A stretch of 38,359 bases of DNA, taken from positions 1 through 38,359 of the forward strand of contig CAYNYI010000011.1 in the NCBI GenBank assembly GCA_964401455.1, given 5' to 3'. The notes beneath the pieces were generated by a model that was not told the DNA's origin, ran no database searches, and saw nothing but the letters and a program-made list of their open reading frames with translations. The translations under genes and the position numbers were made by a program. Shown piece by piece: positions 31,106 to 38,359 of the stretch. How positions within the stretch are numbered: the first letter of the stretch is position 1; each line of letters opens with the position of its first letter. This DNA comes from CAYNYI01 sp964401455. Its GTDB lineage: Bacteria > Fibrobacterota > OXYB2-FULL-49-7 > CAYNYI01.

Positions 31106-33064
31106 TCAGAAAGGAAAATCAAATTCTTTTTGAAGGCTGCCGCAGTCATAAAAGTAAAAGGTTTTGGCGTTCCTTTTACCCCTTTTCACGATCAGCGAAT
31201 CCGGTGATGAGATATCTTTAAAATAACCGCGGTATTTTTTAACCGGATCTTTAAAATATCTGTCTGTGCACACGAAAACGCCTTCTCTTCCCAAAAAAGA
31301 GACCTCTTTTGCCCAGATTCCGTAGCCTCTGGGGTCTTTAGGATTGAAACAGGTAACCGTGTATTCTCCCTCAAGAGCGAGGTCAAGCTCTCCGCTTAAA
31401 AACCATTTGTGAGTAAATACAAAATGTCCGTCCGACCCGTTTGGGTAATTATTTCTGATAAATGAAGCTGCCTCCTGCCACCCCCAGACATCCAGGGTGG
31501 CGTCCTTTTTTAAGTCTTTTTCTGTTATAATCCCTTGTTCCACAAGAAAATCAGGAAGAAAATAGCCGGTACGCGTGTGTATGAATGACGCAGCGAGAAG
31601 GAAAGCTACTGCCACAGTGCTTAATTTTACATAATTCCGGAATTTGATTTTAAGGTGCCAATACTCATACATTTTTTTTCCGGCCGGGAGCATTAGTGTA
31701 ATATACCCCGCCATTGTCCAGTGAGGAAGTATCGGCCGAAAAAAAGAAACCACATTAAAAAAGAAAACAGGCAGAACTCCCAAATAAAAAATAAATTCCG
31801 ACTCATGATCTTTTTCCCTCAAAGCCCGCATTGAGATTTTAACGATTATAAACAACAATGGTATAAAAACCATAGGAGTCAGATATCCTGCCTGCCCCCC
31901 CACAGCCTGTAAAAATAAGTCAGGCCTGAGGTTTGTCCCGCCGGCCCTTTCCCCCTGGAATAAAAAAGAAATAAAGCCGTTTCTGTAATTCCAGATAAAA
32001 ACCGGCAGGGCGGCTAAAAGCGATGCCGAAAAATAAATGTAAGGACCGGCGGATAAAAATTTTCCGGGTCTTCTCATCAAAAGAAACAGAAAAAGAAAAA
32101 TCCCGAGAAAGGCTCCGTGGTATTTCGACATGAAAGTTAGTCCTGTCAACAAACCCGCCATCAGATAATTAATGTTTTTCTCTTCTCCGAAAAATATCCT
32201 TCTAATGAAAATAAGAGAAAGTATCCAGAAAAAAACCATAGGAGCATCCGGAAGAACCATCGTTCCTGCTCCGAGCAGCATCATGGGTGTGAAAGAAAAA
32301 AGGAACAACGAAAAAACCGCGCGTTTTCTTCCGTACATTCCGGCTGCCAGTTTATAGAAAATAAAGGACGACAGGGTATATAGAAGGACTGTTCCCAGTC
32401 TAATTGTAAAAGGCCCGGCTGAACCGGTTAGAAAGGGGAAAAAACCCGCGAGGAACCCGACTGCGGGAGGGTGATCGAAATAGCTGAGTGACGGTCTGAG
32501 AGAATAGGCGTAATAATACGCTTCATCAAATCCGGCCCCGATTCCGGCGGCAATTATAAGCCTAAGGAGCAGCGAAGCCGCTATTATATTACGGGAACTT
32601 TTAGGCATATCAATTCTGAATTCTCCGTACGTCCAGAAAGAGTTCATAATGAAATTGGAAACCATTGCGCATCCTATTCCTATAAGATTCGCTATTATGT
32701 ATTGCATCCCAGCCCATTCCCGAAACAGCATCAGCACGGACATATTAATAAAAATTGAGGAGAAAAATGTCGATGAGTTGTATCTCAGGAGACGTACAAA
32801 AAAATTTCCTGTTTTTCTGTCTTTCCATGTAAAATTGTCGTTAAGAAAAAAATTAGTCAGTATAGAAGTTTCTATAGCGGCGAAAGAACAGAGATAAAAA
32901 GGAAGTGAAGTAAATTCTACAAGCAGCCACAAGATGCCGTTATTAATAAAAACACCGGAAAAGCCCACGAGCCCGAATTTAAGAATACGGGCCCGCAGGA
33001 CAGGATCTTTTAAAAACGAAAATAAAGGTGGGCTCTTATCAGCCCCTGATTTTGAAACCGGCAT
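31106..33064 (-). CDS. Fusion of GtrA-like flippase domain and family-39 glycosyltransferase (ArnT/PMT-like)
   Basis: The 652-residue membrane protein has an N-terminal GtrA-like domain of four helices (about 25-150; LKFGLVGFSGVFINNGILW, FIMNSFWTYG). A GT39 domain follows, with the loop DEAYYYAYSLRP and YFDHPPAVGFL. In this family the Asp-Glu acts in catalysis with lipid-linked sugars, and the YFDHPP motif is typical of ArnT-like enzymes. About ten more helices and a C-terminal periplasmic part follow. GtrA proteins are thought to help flip or shuttle polyprenyl-phosphate sugars, so the fusion may pair supply and transfer of a glycosyl group to envelope targets. The ATG lies inside the HtrA gene end (26-base overlap). 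Confidence 0.9.
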   Translation of the reverse strand: MPVSKSGADKSPPLFSFLKDPVLRARILKFGLVGFSGVFINNGILWLLVEFTSLPFYLCSFAAIETSILTNFFLNDNFTWKDRKTGNFFVRLLRYNSSTFFSSIFINMSVLMLFREWAGMQYIIANLIGIGCAMVSNFIMNSFWTYGEFRIDMPKSSRNIIAASLLLRLIIAAGIGAGFDEAYYYAYSLRPSLSYFDHPPAVGFLAGFFPFLTGSAGPFTIRLGTVLLYTLSSFIFYKLAAGMYGRKRAVFSLFLFSFTPMMLLGAGTMVLPDAPMVFFWILSLIFIRRIFFGEEKNINYLMAGLLTGLTFMSKYHGAFLGIFLFLFLLMRRPGKFLSAGPYIYFSASLLAALPVFIWNYRNGFISFLFQGERAGGTNLRPDLFLQAVGGQAGYLTPMVFIPLLFIIVKISMRALREKDHESEFIFYLGVLPVFFFNVVSFFRPILPHWTMAGYITLMLPAGKKMYEYWHLKIKFRNYVKLSTVAVAFLLAASFIHTRTGYFLPDFLVEQGIITEKDLKKDATLDVWGWQEAASFIRNNYPNGSDGHFVFTHKWFLSGELDLALEGEYTVTCFNPKDPRGYGIWAKEVSFLGREGVFVCTDRYFKDPVKKYRGYFKDISSPDSLIVKRGKRNAKTFYFYDCGSLQKEFDFPF

Positions 33065-34619
33065 AAAGGCTGTTACCGCCCCTGTTAATTATTAAAAGAA
33101 CTGAGTCTCCTTTTTTAAGCTTCGAAGCGGCCTTTTTAAACTTCCCTACATCCCCTGTATCTACATAATCTTTTCCGCTTATTTTCATACGCACGATTAC
33201 GTCTCCGACTTTTATATTTGAAGCGGCAGCAGGTGCACCTGGATCTATATGAGTAATAACAACACCGGAAGCATTTTCACCTATTCCGAATTTTTGACGC
33301 ATTTCATTTGAGAGGTTGGCGACTTTAAGTCCGGTCTTTTTATCTTCGTCGGTTTTCGCCTCAGCGTCAGAACCTGTTTCAATGGACTCCGATAACTCTT
33401 TTATCTTTTCCTGATTGCGCTCGGCAATCTTCAGACTCACTTCTTTCTTATTCCCGTCCCTTATTACTGTCACAGAGACTTTTCTGCCGGGTTTTATTCC
33501 TGCAATTACATTACGTAATTCATTAACATTTCTTACCTTCTTCCCCCCGACAGACATGATAACATCGCCTTGTTTGATCCCGGCTTTATCGGCTGGCTGA
33601 CCTTTATAAACAGTGGTTACCATAACCCCGGCGTTGTCTTTTATGTCCAGCGCCTGTCTTGCCGCATAGTTGAGATCCTGAATAGATACTCCCATCCAGC
33701 CGCGGACCACTCTGCCCTTAAATATCAGATCTTCCATGATTTTTTTAGCCATATTAATGGGAATCGCGAATCCTATGCCCATATATCCGCCTGAACGGGA
33801 ATAAATCATGGTATTGATCCCTATAAGCTCGCCTTCTATATTAACAAGAGCGCCGCCCGAATTTCCCGGGTTTATCGCGGCGTCGGTTTGTATGAAATTC
33901 TGGAAACTGCTGTTATTTTGTACCTTTCTGTTAAGAGCGGAGACTATACCCACAGTGACGGTAGATGTCAGACTGAAAGGGTTTCCGATTGCGATTGTCC
34001 AGTCTCCGGGTTTCAGTTTATCAGAATCTCCGAGGAAAGCTACCGGAAGATCTTCAATATCTCCTTTTAGCTTTATTACCGCGACATCGGAAAGTGAATC
34101 TGAGCCTTTTATCTCAGCATCGAATACGCGCCCGTCATTAGTTCTAACTTCAATCTCGTCAGCACCCTTAATAACATGATAATTGGTAAGAATGTAACCG
34201 TCTTTAGAGACTATAACTCCGGAACCTATTCCCTGCTGTCTGTATTCTCTTTTTTCTACCTGTGGTTCTTGTCTCCTGCGTGGATTAAAAAAGAAATCAA
34301 AAGGATTCTGGCCATCTTTATTTCCTGGATCGTCAAAAAAATGATAGAAAGGATTTTTTCTGAATACAACAGTATCTATTTTTGTAGGGATGACGGATAC
34401 TACGCTCGGAACAACCTGCTCGGCAATATCTGCGAACACGGTCTTAAAAGAACCTATGCCTGAAAGATCCAGCTCGGGGCGTTTTTCAGACCCGAATTTA
34501 ATAGAATTCTCGGATCCGTTGTCATCGTCCGCAAATGTGAAATCGCAGTTGAAAAGAATAACGGAAATCATTATAACGGCAAGCATGGCAACAGAAAAAA
34601 CGCCTTTTCTTTCCTTCAT
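33039..34619 (-). CDS. degP: Periplasmic serine protease Do/HtrA with two PDZ domains
   Basis: The 526-residue protein starts with a signal peptide (cut probably after FTFA). Its trypsin-like domain has an intact triad: H148 in LTNYHV, D178 in SDSLSDVAV and S254 in PGNSGGALV. Two PDZ domains follow (about 305-400, with VVRGWMGVSIQDL at the start, and about 425-525). The protease degrades or refolds misfolded envelope proteins. Between signal and protease lies a Phe/Arg-rich loop (NPFDFFFNPRRRQ), the LA loop region. AAGAGGAG precedes the ATG. It is co-transcribed with the GtrA-GT39 gene. Confidence 0.95.
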   Translation of the reverse strand: MKERKGVFSVAMLAVIMISVILFNCDFTFADDDNGSENSIKFGSEKRPELDLSGIGSFKTVFADIAEQVVPSVVSVIPTKIDTVVFRKNPFYHFFDDPGNKDGQNPFDFFFNPRRRQEPQVEKREYRQQGIGSGVIVSKDGYILTNYHVIKGADEIEVRTNDGRVFDAEIKGSDSLSDVAVIKLKGDIEDLPVAFLGDSDKLKPGDWTIAIGNPFSLTSTVTVGIVSALNRKVQNNSSFQNFIQTDAAINPGNSGGALVNIEGELIGINTMIYSRSGGYMGIGFAIPINMAKKIMEDLIFKGRVVRGWMGVSIQDLNYAARQALDIKDNAGVMVTTVYKGQPADKAGIKQGDVIMSVGGKKVRNVNELRNVIAGIKPGRKVSVTVIRDGNKKEVSLKIAERNQEKIKELSESIETGSDAEAKTDEDKKTGLKVANLSNEMRQKFGIGENASGVVITHIDPGAPAAASNIKVGDVIVRMKISGKDYVDTGDVGKFKKAASKLKKGDSVLLIINRGGNSLYAGFKIRG

Positions 34620-34664
34620 TTTTAACTCCTCTTAAAGTTTTAGTTATACTTGTTTACCGTCTAT

Positions 34665-34670
34665 ATTATA
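34665..34670 (-). promoter_or_regulatory. -10-like element upstream of the HtrA gene
   Basis: TATAAT on the minus strand lies about 45 bases before the HtrA ATG. No good -35 is seen at 16-18 bases; an alternative sigma factor or weak promoter is possible. The 82-base gap contains no other feature. Confidence 0.3.
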
Positions 34671-34701
34671 AAAGTTTTGCAGAGGGCTTTTCCAGTCACT
34701 T

Positions 34702-35442
34702 TTAAATAAAAGTCGAAAGGTGTTGTATAAGTTCCAAATCCTCTTTGTTTTCGACAATTACAACGACTGTATCACCGGGAGACACTGAAGTCTTCGGCCC
34801 CGGATTATAAAGGTACTCGGTTTCCGATTTCTTTTTCAGAGCAATAACCACAAGGCCTGTAACTTTGGGAATATTTAGAAAATCCAGTGTCATTTGTTTT
34901 TTTATTTCAGGAACAGTTATTTCCTCTATCCTCGGCTTTTTTCCTCTCAGCATATGGTCAAGGAACTCTGTTACTTCAGGTCTGGATATTTCAGATACCA
35001 GTCTCAGCCCCCCTATAAAATTAGGTGAAACCACACTGCCGGCGCCGGCGCCATACATTTTTTGTCCAATATTAAAAATATCAGCCGCACGGGAGACTAC
35101 CCGGACAGAAGGATTAAGCTGCCTCGCGGAGAAAGTAATAAAGAGATTTTCTTTATCGGCAGAAAGCACGGGGAAAATGCCGAAAGCTGTTCTTATCCCT
35201 GCTTTTTCAAGAACTGTATCGTCGGCGGGATCTCCACATAAATACCTCATCGAAGGAAAATTATTAATAAAACTCTCCCCGGGAGATTTAATTGTATCTA
35301 TTACCACATATTCTCCGGAATACCCTCCAGGTATATCACGGTAAAAATCACGGTTTTTTTCCAGTTCATCAATTATATACCGGGAGGTTGAATTCAGGCC
35401 GCATACGATGACATGTGAAGAAAGTTCATTCTTAAGAGTCAA
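34702..35442 (-). CDS. Stand-alone RCK (TrkA-N/TrkA-C) potassium-channel regulatory protein with degenerate nucleotide motif
   Basis: The 246-residue protein has an RCK-N Rossmann domain (about 8-140) and an RCK-C domain (about 165-246; VIALKKKSETEYLYNPG, SPGDTVVVIVE). It is a close structural double of the RCK half of the channel encoded just upstream. The nucleotide-binding glycine motif is altered: CGLNSTS (G15-S20) replaces the GxGxxG seen in the channel (CGAGETG). It has no membrane segments. The ATG overlaps the channel stop as ATGA, so the two are co-translated and could form a mixed gating ring. It might instead regulate through another ligand, or none. Confidence 0.9.
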   Translation of the reverse strand: MTLKNELSSHVIVCGLNSTSRYIIDELEKNRDFYRDIPGGYSGEYVVIDTIKSPGESFINNFPSMRYLCGDPADDTVLEKAGIRTAFGIFPVLSADKENLFITFSARQLNPSVRVVSRAADIFNIGQKMYGAGAGSVVSPNFIGGLRLVSEISRPEVTEFLDHMLRGKKPRIEEITVPEIKKQMTLDFLNIPKVTGLVVIALKKKSETEYLYNPGPKTSVSPGDTVVVIVENKEDLELIQHLSTFI

Positions 35443-36506
35443 TGCATACCTCCGGAAAGTTTTCTGAGTTTTTCAATTTGCGTCATTGAACCTATTGAAA
35501 TAAGCACATCTCCGTAGTTAATGAAAGTGTCTGCTCCGGGATTATAAATAAACCCATTTTCACCTTGTTTTTTTACAGCTGCTATTAGTAAACCTGTTTT
35601 TTCAAATATTCCCGAATCCTTTAGCGGGCGACCTGCGACAGTGGACCCTCTTCCCACGACTGCCTGTTCTATACGCATTACGGCTCTTTTGTCTCTTAGC
35701 ATTCTGTCCATAAATGTGGTGACTGCCGGCCTGAACATTTCTGAAAACATTCTTCTGCCGCTTATATAGTCCGGAGAAATAACAATATCGGCTCCGGCGT
35801 TTTTGAGTTTAGGCGCGGTTTTTTCATAATTCACTGCCTTGGCGGCAATACGTAGATCAGGATTTAGACGGCTTTTCAGTTGTCTGAGGGAGAGTACGAT
35901 ATAGAGATTGTCTTTTTCATCAGGAAGTGCCAGCACTATCCCTGAGGCCTTATCAATACCTGCGAGTTTTAAATTATCCTCACTGTCAGCTTCTCCCATT
36001 ATGAACAGCGGGTTATCTATGGTATTCTCCAAAAAAGAGATCCTTTCCGGAGATTTTTCGATCACGACAAAATCCCGGATTGTTTTACGTAATTCCTGCA
36101 TTATATAGATTCCGGTCTCGCCCGCGCCGCATATAATGTAATGTCCATTCAACGTGGAAATTTTTCGCTGCATTTTTCTTCGCCGATTTTCTTTGGACAT
36201 TTCTCCGGTAACAAGATATTCGGTTATTATACCAATTGTGTATAAAAATGCTCCCATACCGACAATTATAAGGAGCAGCGCAAAAACTTTAATAATATAA
36301 GGGTTTCCATCCGCGGGCATATTGGAATGCGGGGATAGATCGCCGTACCCTACCGTTGTAAGGGTAATAACTGTCAAATAAAGGCTGTCAAGCACAGTCA
36401 GACCGTCCAGCAGGATATAAAACCCGATCGTCCCGATTGCGAATATTATCAGTATCAGAACAACGGCTCCAAATACTTTCTGACTGATGGTTTTGTTTAT
36501 ATTCAT
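35439..36506 (-). CDS. Two-helix potassium channel with C-terminal RCK domains
   Basis: The 355-residue protein has a first helix (VFGAVVLILIIFAIGTIGFYIL), a pore loop with the K+ selectivity filter TVGYGD (51-56) and a second helix (about 71-97). The RCK-N domain carries an intact GxGxxG (G127, G129, G132) and RCK-C follows (about 260-350). This is the MthK/Kch-type layout, conducting K+ through the inner membrane under control of a ligand. It starts 1 base after the PKD-SUMF1 gene stop, and its ribosome site is weak, so coupled translation is likely. Confidence 0.94.
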   Translation of the reverse strand: MNINKTISQKVFGAVVLILIIFAIGTIGFYILLDGLTVLDSLYLTVITLTTVGYGDLSPHSNMPADGNPYIIKVFALLLIIVGMGAFLYTIGIITEYLVTGEMSKENRRRKMQRKISTLNGHYIICGAGETGIYIMQELRKTIRDFVVIEKSPERISFLENTIDNPLFIMGEADSEDNLKLAGIDKASGIVLALPDEKDNLYIVLSLRQLKSRLNPDLRIAAKAVNYEKTAPKLKNAGADIVISPDYISGRRMFSEMFRPAVTTFMDRMLRDKRAVMRIEQAVVGRGSTVAGRPLKDSGIFEKTGLLIAAVKKQGENGFIYNPGADTFINYGDVLISIGSMTQIEKLRKLSGGMH

Positions 36507-36507
36507 T

Positions 36508-38359
36508 CTATTTACAGCACCTGAACCCTATGAATCCGAATCTGGAATCACGAGTTTTCCTCATTTTAGCCTTGCAGTCGCTTTTTCCACGACCATGATG
36601 AAATGAGCCTCCCCGGGCATATGCATTTCCCGGGTTGTTTGGTTTATATGTCCATTCGGCAAGATTTCCGCTCATATCAAAAATATCATAATCGCTTTCA
36701 CAATCTCTGAAATATCCCGAAGGCATAAGCGATTGACCTCCTGTATTGCATTTGTCAGAATTATAGTCATAGCCGTACGGGTAAGAATATTCCTTCTCCC
36801 CCATGCAGGCGTACATCCATTCATTTGATGAGCACAATCTTTTTCCCGCAGCTTTACACAACTCATCCGCTTCCTCATAGCTTACATTTACCTGCGGAAT
36901 TTCTCCTTTTTTATTGGGCCATTCATAAGTATCGATGCAGTATTTATACTTTTCGACAGTCTCCATGCCTTTCGGACATATAATAATACGCGTTGTATCG
37001 TATCCGGAATCTCCGTCTGAATCGGTTACCTTAAGAACAGAATAGCTGTATTCCCGGAATTTATTTTTAACTTTACCCGACGGACCTTCATAATCCCATT
37101 TGCCGTCACCATCATAGTCCCAGGAAAATGTAAGTTTGCCGCCTTCCCGGTCTTTCCCCTTACCTTCAAGAACAACTTTGCCCGGCCCCTTAAGAACAAT
37201 GTCTTCGCCTGCGAAAGCTTCAGGGGGAGTATTTTTCACTTCTATGGCTACTGTATCAAAAGCTTTTTCACCGGCTTCATTTGTTACTGTAAGTACTGCG
37301 GAATAATTACCTTTTTCATTAAAAACAAACGCTGTTCTCTCCCGTTTTTTTAGTAATGTATCAATATTTCCGTCACCATCAAAGTCCCATTCAAAGGTAG
37401 ATACTTTACCGTCGCGGTCATTTCCGCTTCCGGTGAACCATACGGTATCATTCACTAAAACAGATTTATCTTTTCCGGCCCCGGCCGTCAGAGGGAAATT
37501 GACAACTTCAACAACGACCTCAGCCGAAACTGATTGACCATCATCGGAATACGCGGTAGCTACGGCTTTATATAGCCCGGGAATTTTCCATTTATGTCTA
37601 GCCAGACCGGACTTTGGGGACTCCCAGTCTTCTTTTCCATCTCCGTCAAAATCCCATGAATATTTAACTATTTTACCGTCACGGTCAGACGCTTCAGCCG
37701 ACATTTTTGTCTCAGTATTAATTCCTGTTCTAATAAATTCAGTGACTGTTATTTCGGGAGGATATCCGACAACGATTTGTTCTTCAACTGTTGTCACTCC
37801 ACCATGAGTATCCATGACTTTAAGAATGACATTGTAAACATTTACATTGGGATATATGTATTCAGCATGTTTTGAATTTGAAAAAGGAGTATCCCACTCA
37901 CGGTCGCCGTCAAAATCCCATGAAACTTTCAAAGCTTCGGAGCGGTCATAATTGTCTTTTACAACCGCCTGAAACTCAAAACCCGAGGAAGTACCCGGTT
38001 TCCGTTTGATTTTTATTGAAGCCTCCGGAGGTGTGTTTACCGTAAATGAAGCTTTTTTAAGAATAGTTTTATTATCGCCCGTTTTTATACTGACAGCCGG
38101 CCGATATCCGCCGTCTTTTCTGAAGGTCCGCCTCAATACTCTCGTTTTATCGTAACGTGTATCCCATCTTCCGTCGCCGTTAAAGTCAAATCTTAGAAGG
38201 GCGCCTTCGGGAACGCCGGCAGCTGTGAATTTAACAGTATCACCGGGAGCGGCCTTTTCGGGCGATATAATAAGCACCGGATCCGAACCGGCCTTCACAT
38301 CAATGGATAATGTCTGAACGGTCTCCGCTCCGAGAGGATCATGAACATATATTACAATG
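36508..38359 (-). CDS. PKD-repeat protein with C-terminal SUMF1/FGE-like domain, N-terminus beyond the window edge
   Basis: The frame is open to the right edge, so the gene is partial; the GTG at 38298 is not its start. At least five PKD-like repeats of about 90 residues are visible, each with a DFDGDGxxD core (FDFNGDGRWDT, WDFDGDREWDT, WDFDGDGKEDW, WDFDGDGNIDT, WDYDGDGKWDY). The last 140 residues form a formylglycine-generating-enzyme-like domain (RLCSSNEWMYAC, MSGNLAEW, ARGGSF, GFIGFRCC). The copper-binding cysteines of true FGE, expected just after GGS, are not at the expected places, so it is probably not a sulfatase-activating enzyme. Ten or more cysteines suggest disulfides and an extracellular or surface place. 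It is followed by the K+ channel gene. Confidence 0.88.
   Translation of the reverse strand, partial: IVIYVHDPLGAETVQTLSIDVKAGSDPVLIISPEKAAPGDTVKFTAAGVPEGALLRFDFNGDGRWDTRYDKTRVLRRTFRKDGGYRPAVSIKTGDNKTILKKASFTVNTPPEASIKIKRKPGTSSGFEFQAVVKDNYDRSEALKVSWDFDGDREWDTPFSNSKHAEYIYPNVNVYNVILKVMDTHGGVTTVEEQIVVGYPPEITVTEFIRTGINTETKMSAEASDRDGKIVKYSWDFDGDGKEDWESPKSGLARHKWKIPGLYKAVATAYSDDGQSVSAEVVVEVVNFPLTAGAGKDKSVLVNDTVWFTGSGNDRDGKVSTFEWDFDGDGNIDTLLKKRERTAFVFNEKGNYSAVLTVTNEAGEKAFDTVAIEVKNTPPEAFAGEDIVLKGPGKVVLEGKGKDREGGKLTFSWDYDGDGKWDYEGPSGKVKNKFREYSYSVLKVTDSDGDSGYDTTRIIICPKGMETVEKYKYCIDTYEWPNKKGEIPQVNVSYEEADELCKAAGKRLCSSNEWMYACMGEKEYSYPYGYDYNSDKCNTGGQSLMPSGYFRDCESDYDIFDMSGNLAEWTYKPNNPGNAYARGGSFHHGRGKSDCKAKMRKTRDSRFGFIGFRCCK

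Noticed and set aside
34865..35344. 159-residue open frame on the plus strand
   Set aside because: Antisense to the RCK protein gene, which has a clear family match.
1..38359. CRISPR arrays, tRNA or rRNA genes, insertion sequences and integrase genes
   Set aside because: No repeat-spacer pattern, cloverleaf-like sequence, transposase or integrase motif was seen on either strand while reading the window.

Overview
The window is a moderately AT-rich, gene-dense bacterial chromosome segment with almost no non-coding DNA; the longest gene-free stretch is under 200 bases. It encodes outer-membrane biogenesis factors (TamA/TamB-type), an MCE lipid-transport operon with a lipoprotein and a predicted outer-membrane barrel, a periplasmic HtrA protease and an M23 peptidase, so the organism is a diderm (Gram-negative). 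A two-subunit 2-oxoacid:ferredoxin oxidoreductase, a small ferredoxin and an oxygen-sensitive radical-SAM enzyme suggest an anaerobe or microaerobe. A Fibrobacterota/Chitinispirillia-like or related lineage would fit the gene styles, but that is a weak inference because no rRNA or other phylogenetic marker is present. No tRNA, rRNA, CRISPR, insertion sequence or prophage was seen, and every recognised gene looks intact apart from the two cut by the window edges.

Layout. Positions 1-6047 (minus strand) read PRC-barrel protein > six-BON-domain periplasmic protein > P-type cation ATPase > CPXCG zinc protein > NagB-like sugar-phosphate isomerase (cut by the left edge). A tandem zinc-motif protein lies upstream of them. 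Positions 6243-11363 (plus) are one MCE operon: permease with STAS-like N-terminus, ATPase, MCE substrate-binding protein, PqiC-like lipoprotein and an unrecognised outer-membrane protein. Positions 11528-13318 (plus) carry pterin carbinolamine dehydratase, dodecin, a dihydroorotate-dehydrogenase-like flavoprotein and a ferredoxin that looks like a [3Fe-4S] type. Positions 13311-18702 (minus) are one compact, overlapping operon: HAD phosphatase > CDP-alcohol phosphatidyltransferase > NtrC-type regulator > KorA (gamma-alpha fusion) > KorB.

Positions 18838-19911 (plus) encode an AI-2E/PerM family exporter. Positions 19919-25245 (minus) are TamB followed by TamA, the reverse of the enterobacterial order. 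Positions 25365-27458 (plus) hold an AmmeMemoRadiSam radical-SAM enzyme and an MscS channel. Positions 27431-30572 (minus) hold an M23 peptidase, CheY, CheX and a double-HD HD-GYP protein. Positions 30669-31091 (plus) encode NikR. Positions 31106-34619 (minus) are HtrA followed by a GtrA-GT39 fusion. Positions 34702-38359 (minus) are a PKD-repeat/SUMF1-like surface protein (cut by the right edge), a TVGYGD potassium channel with an RCK domain, and a separate RCK protein whose nucleotide-binding motif is degenerate.

The best candidates for something undescribed are the outer-membrane protein at the end of the MCE operon, the BON/PRC/P-type ATPase operon, the unequal RCK pair next to a PKD-SUMF1 surface protein, and several genes whose only plausible start codons or leaders are non-canonical (AUC for the MCE ATPase, CUG for the HAD phosphatase, apparently leaderless mRNA for the radical-SAM gene).
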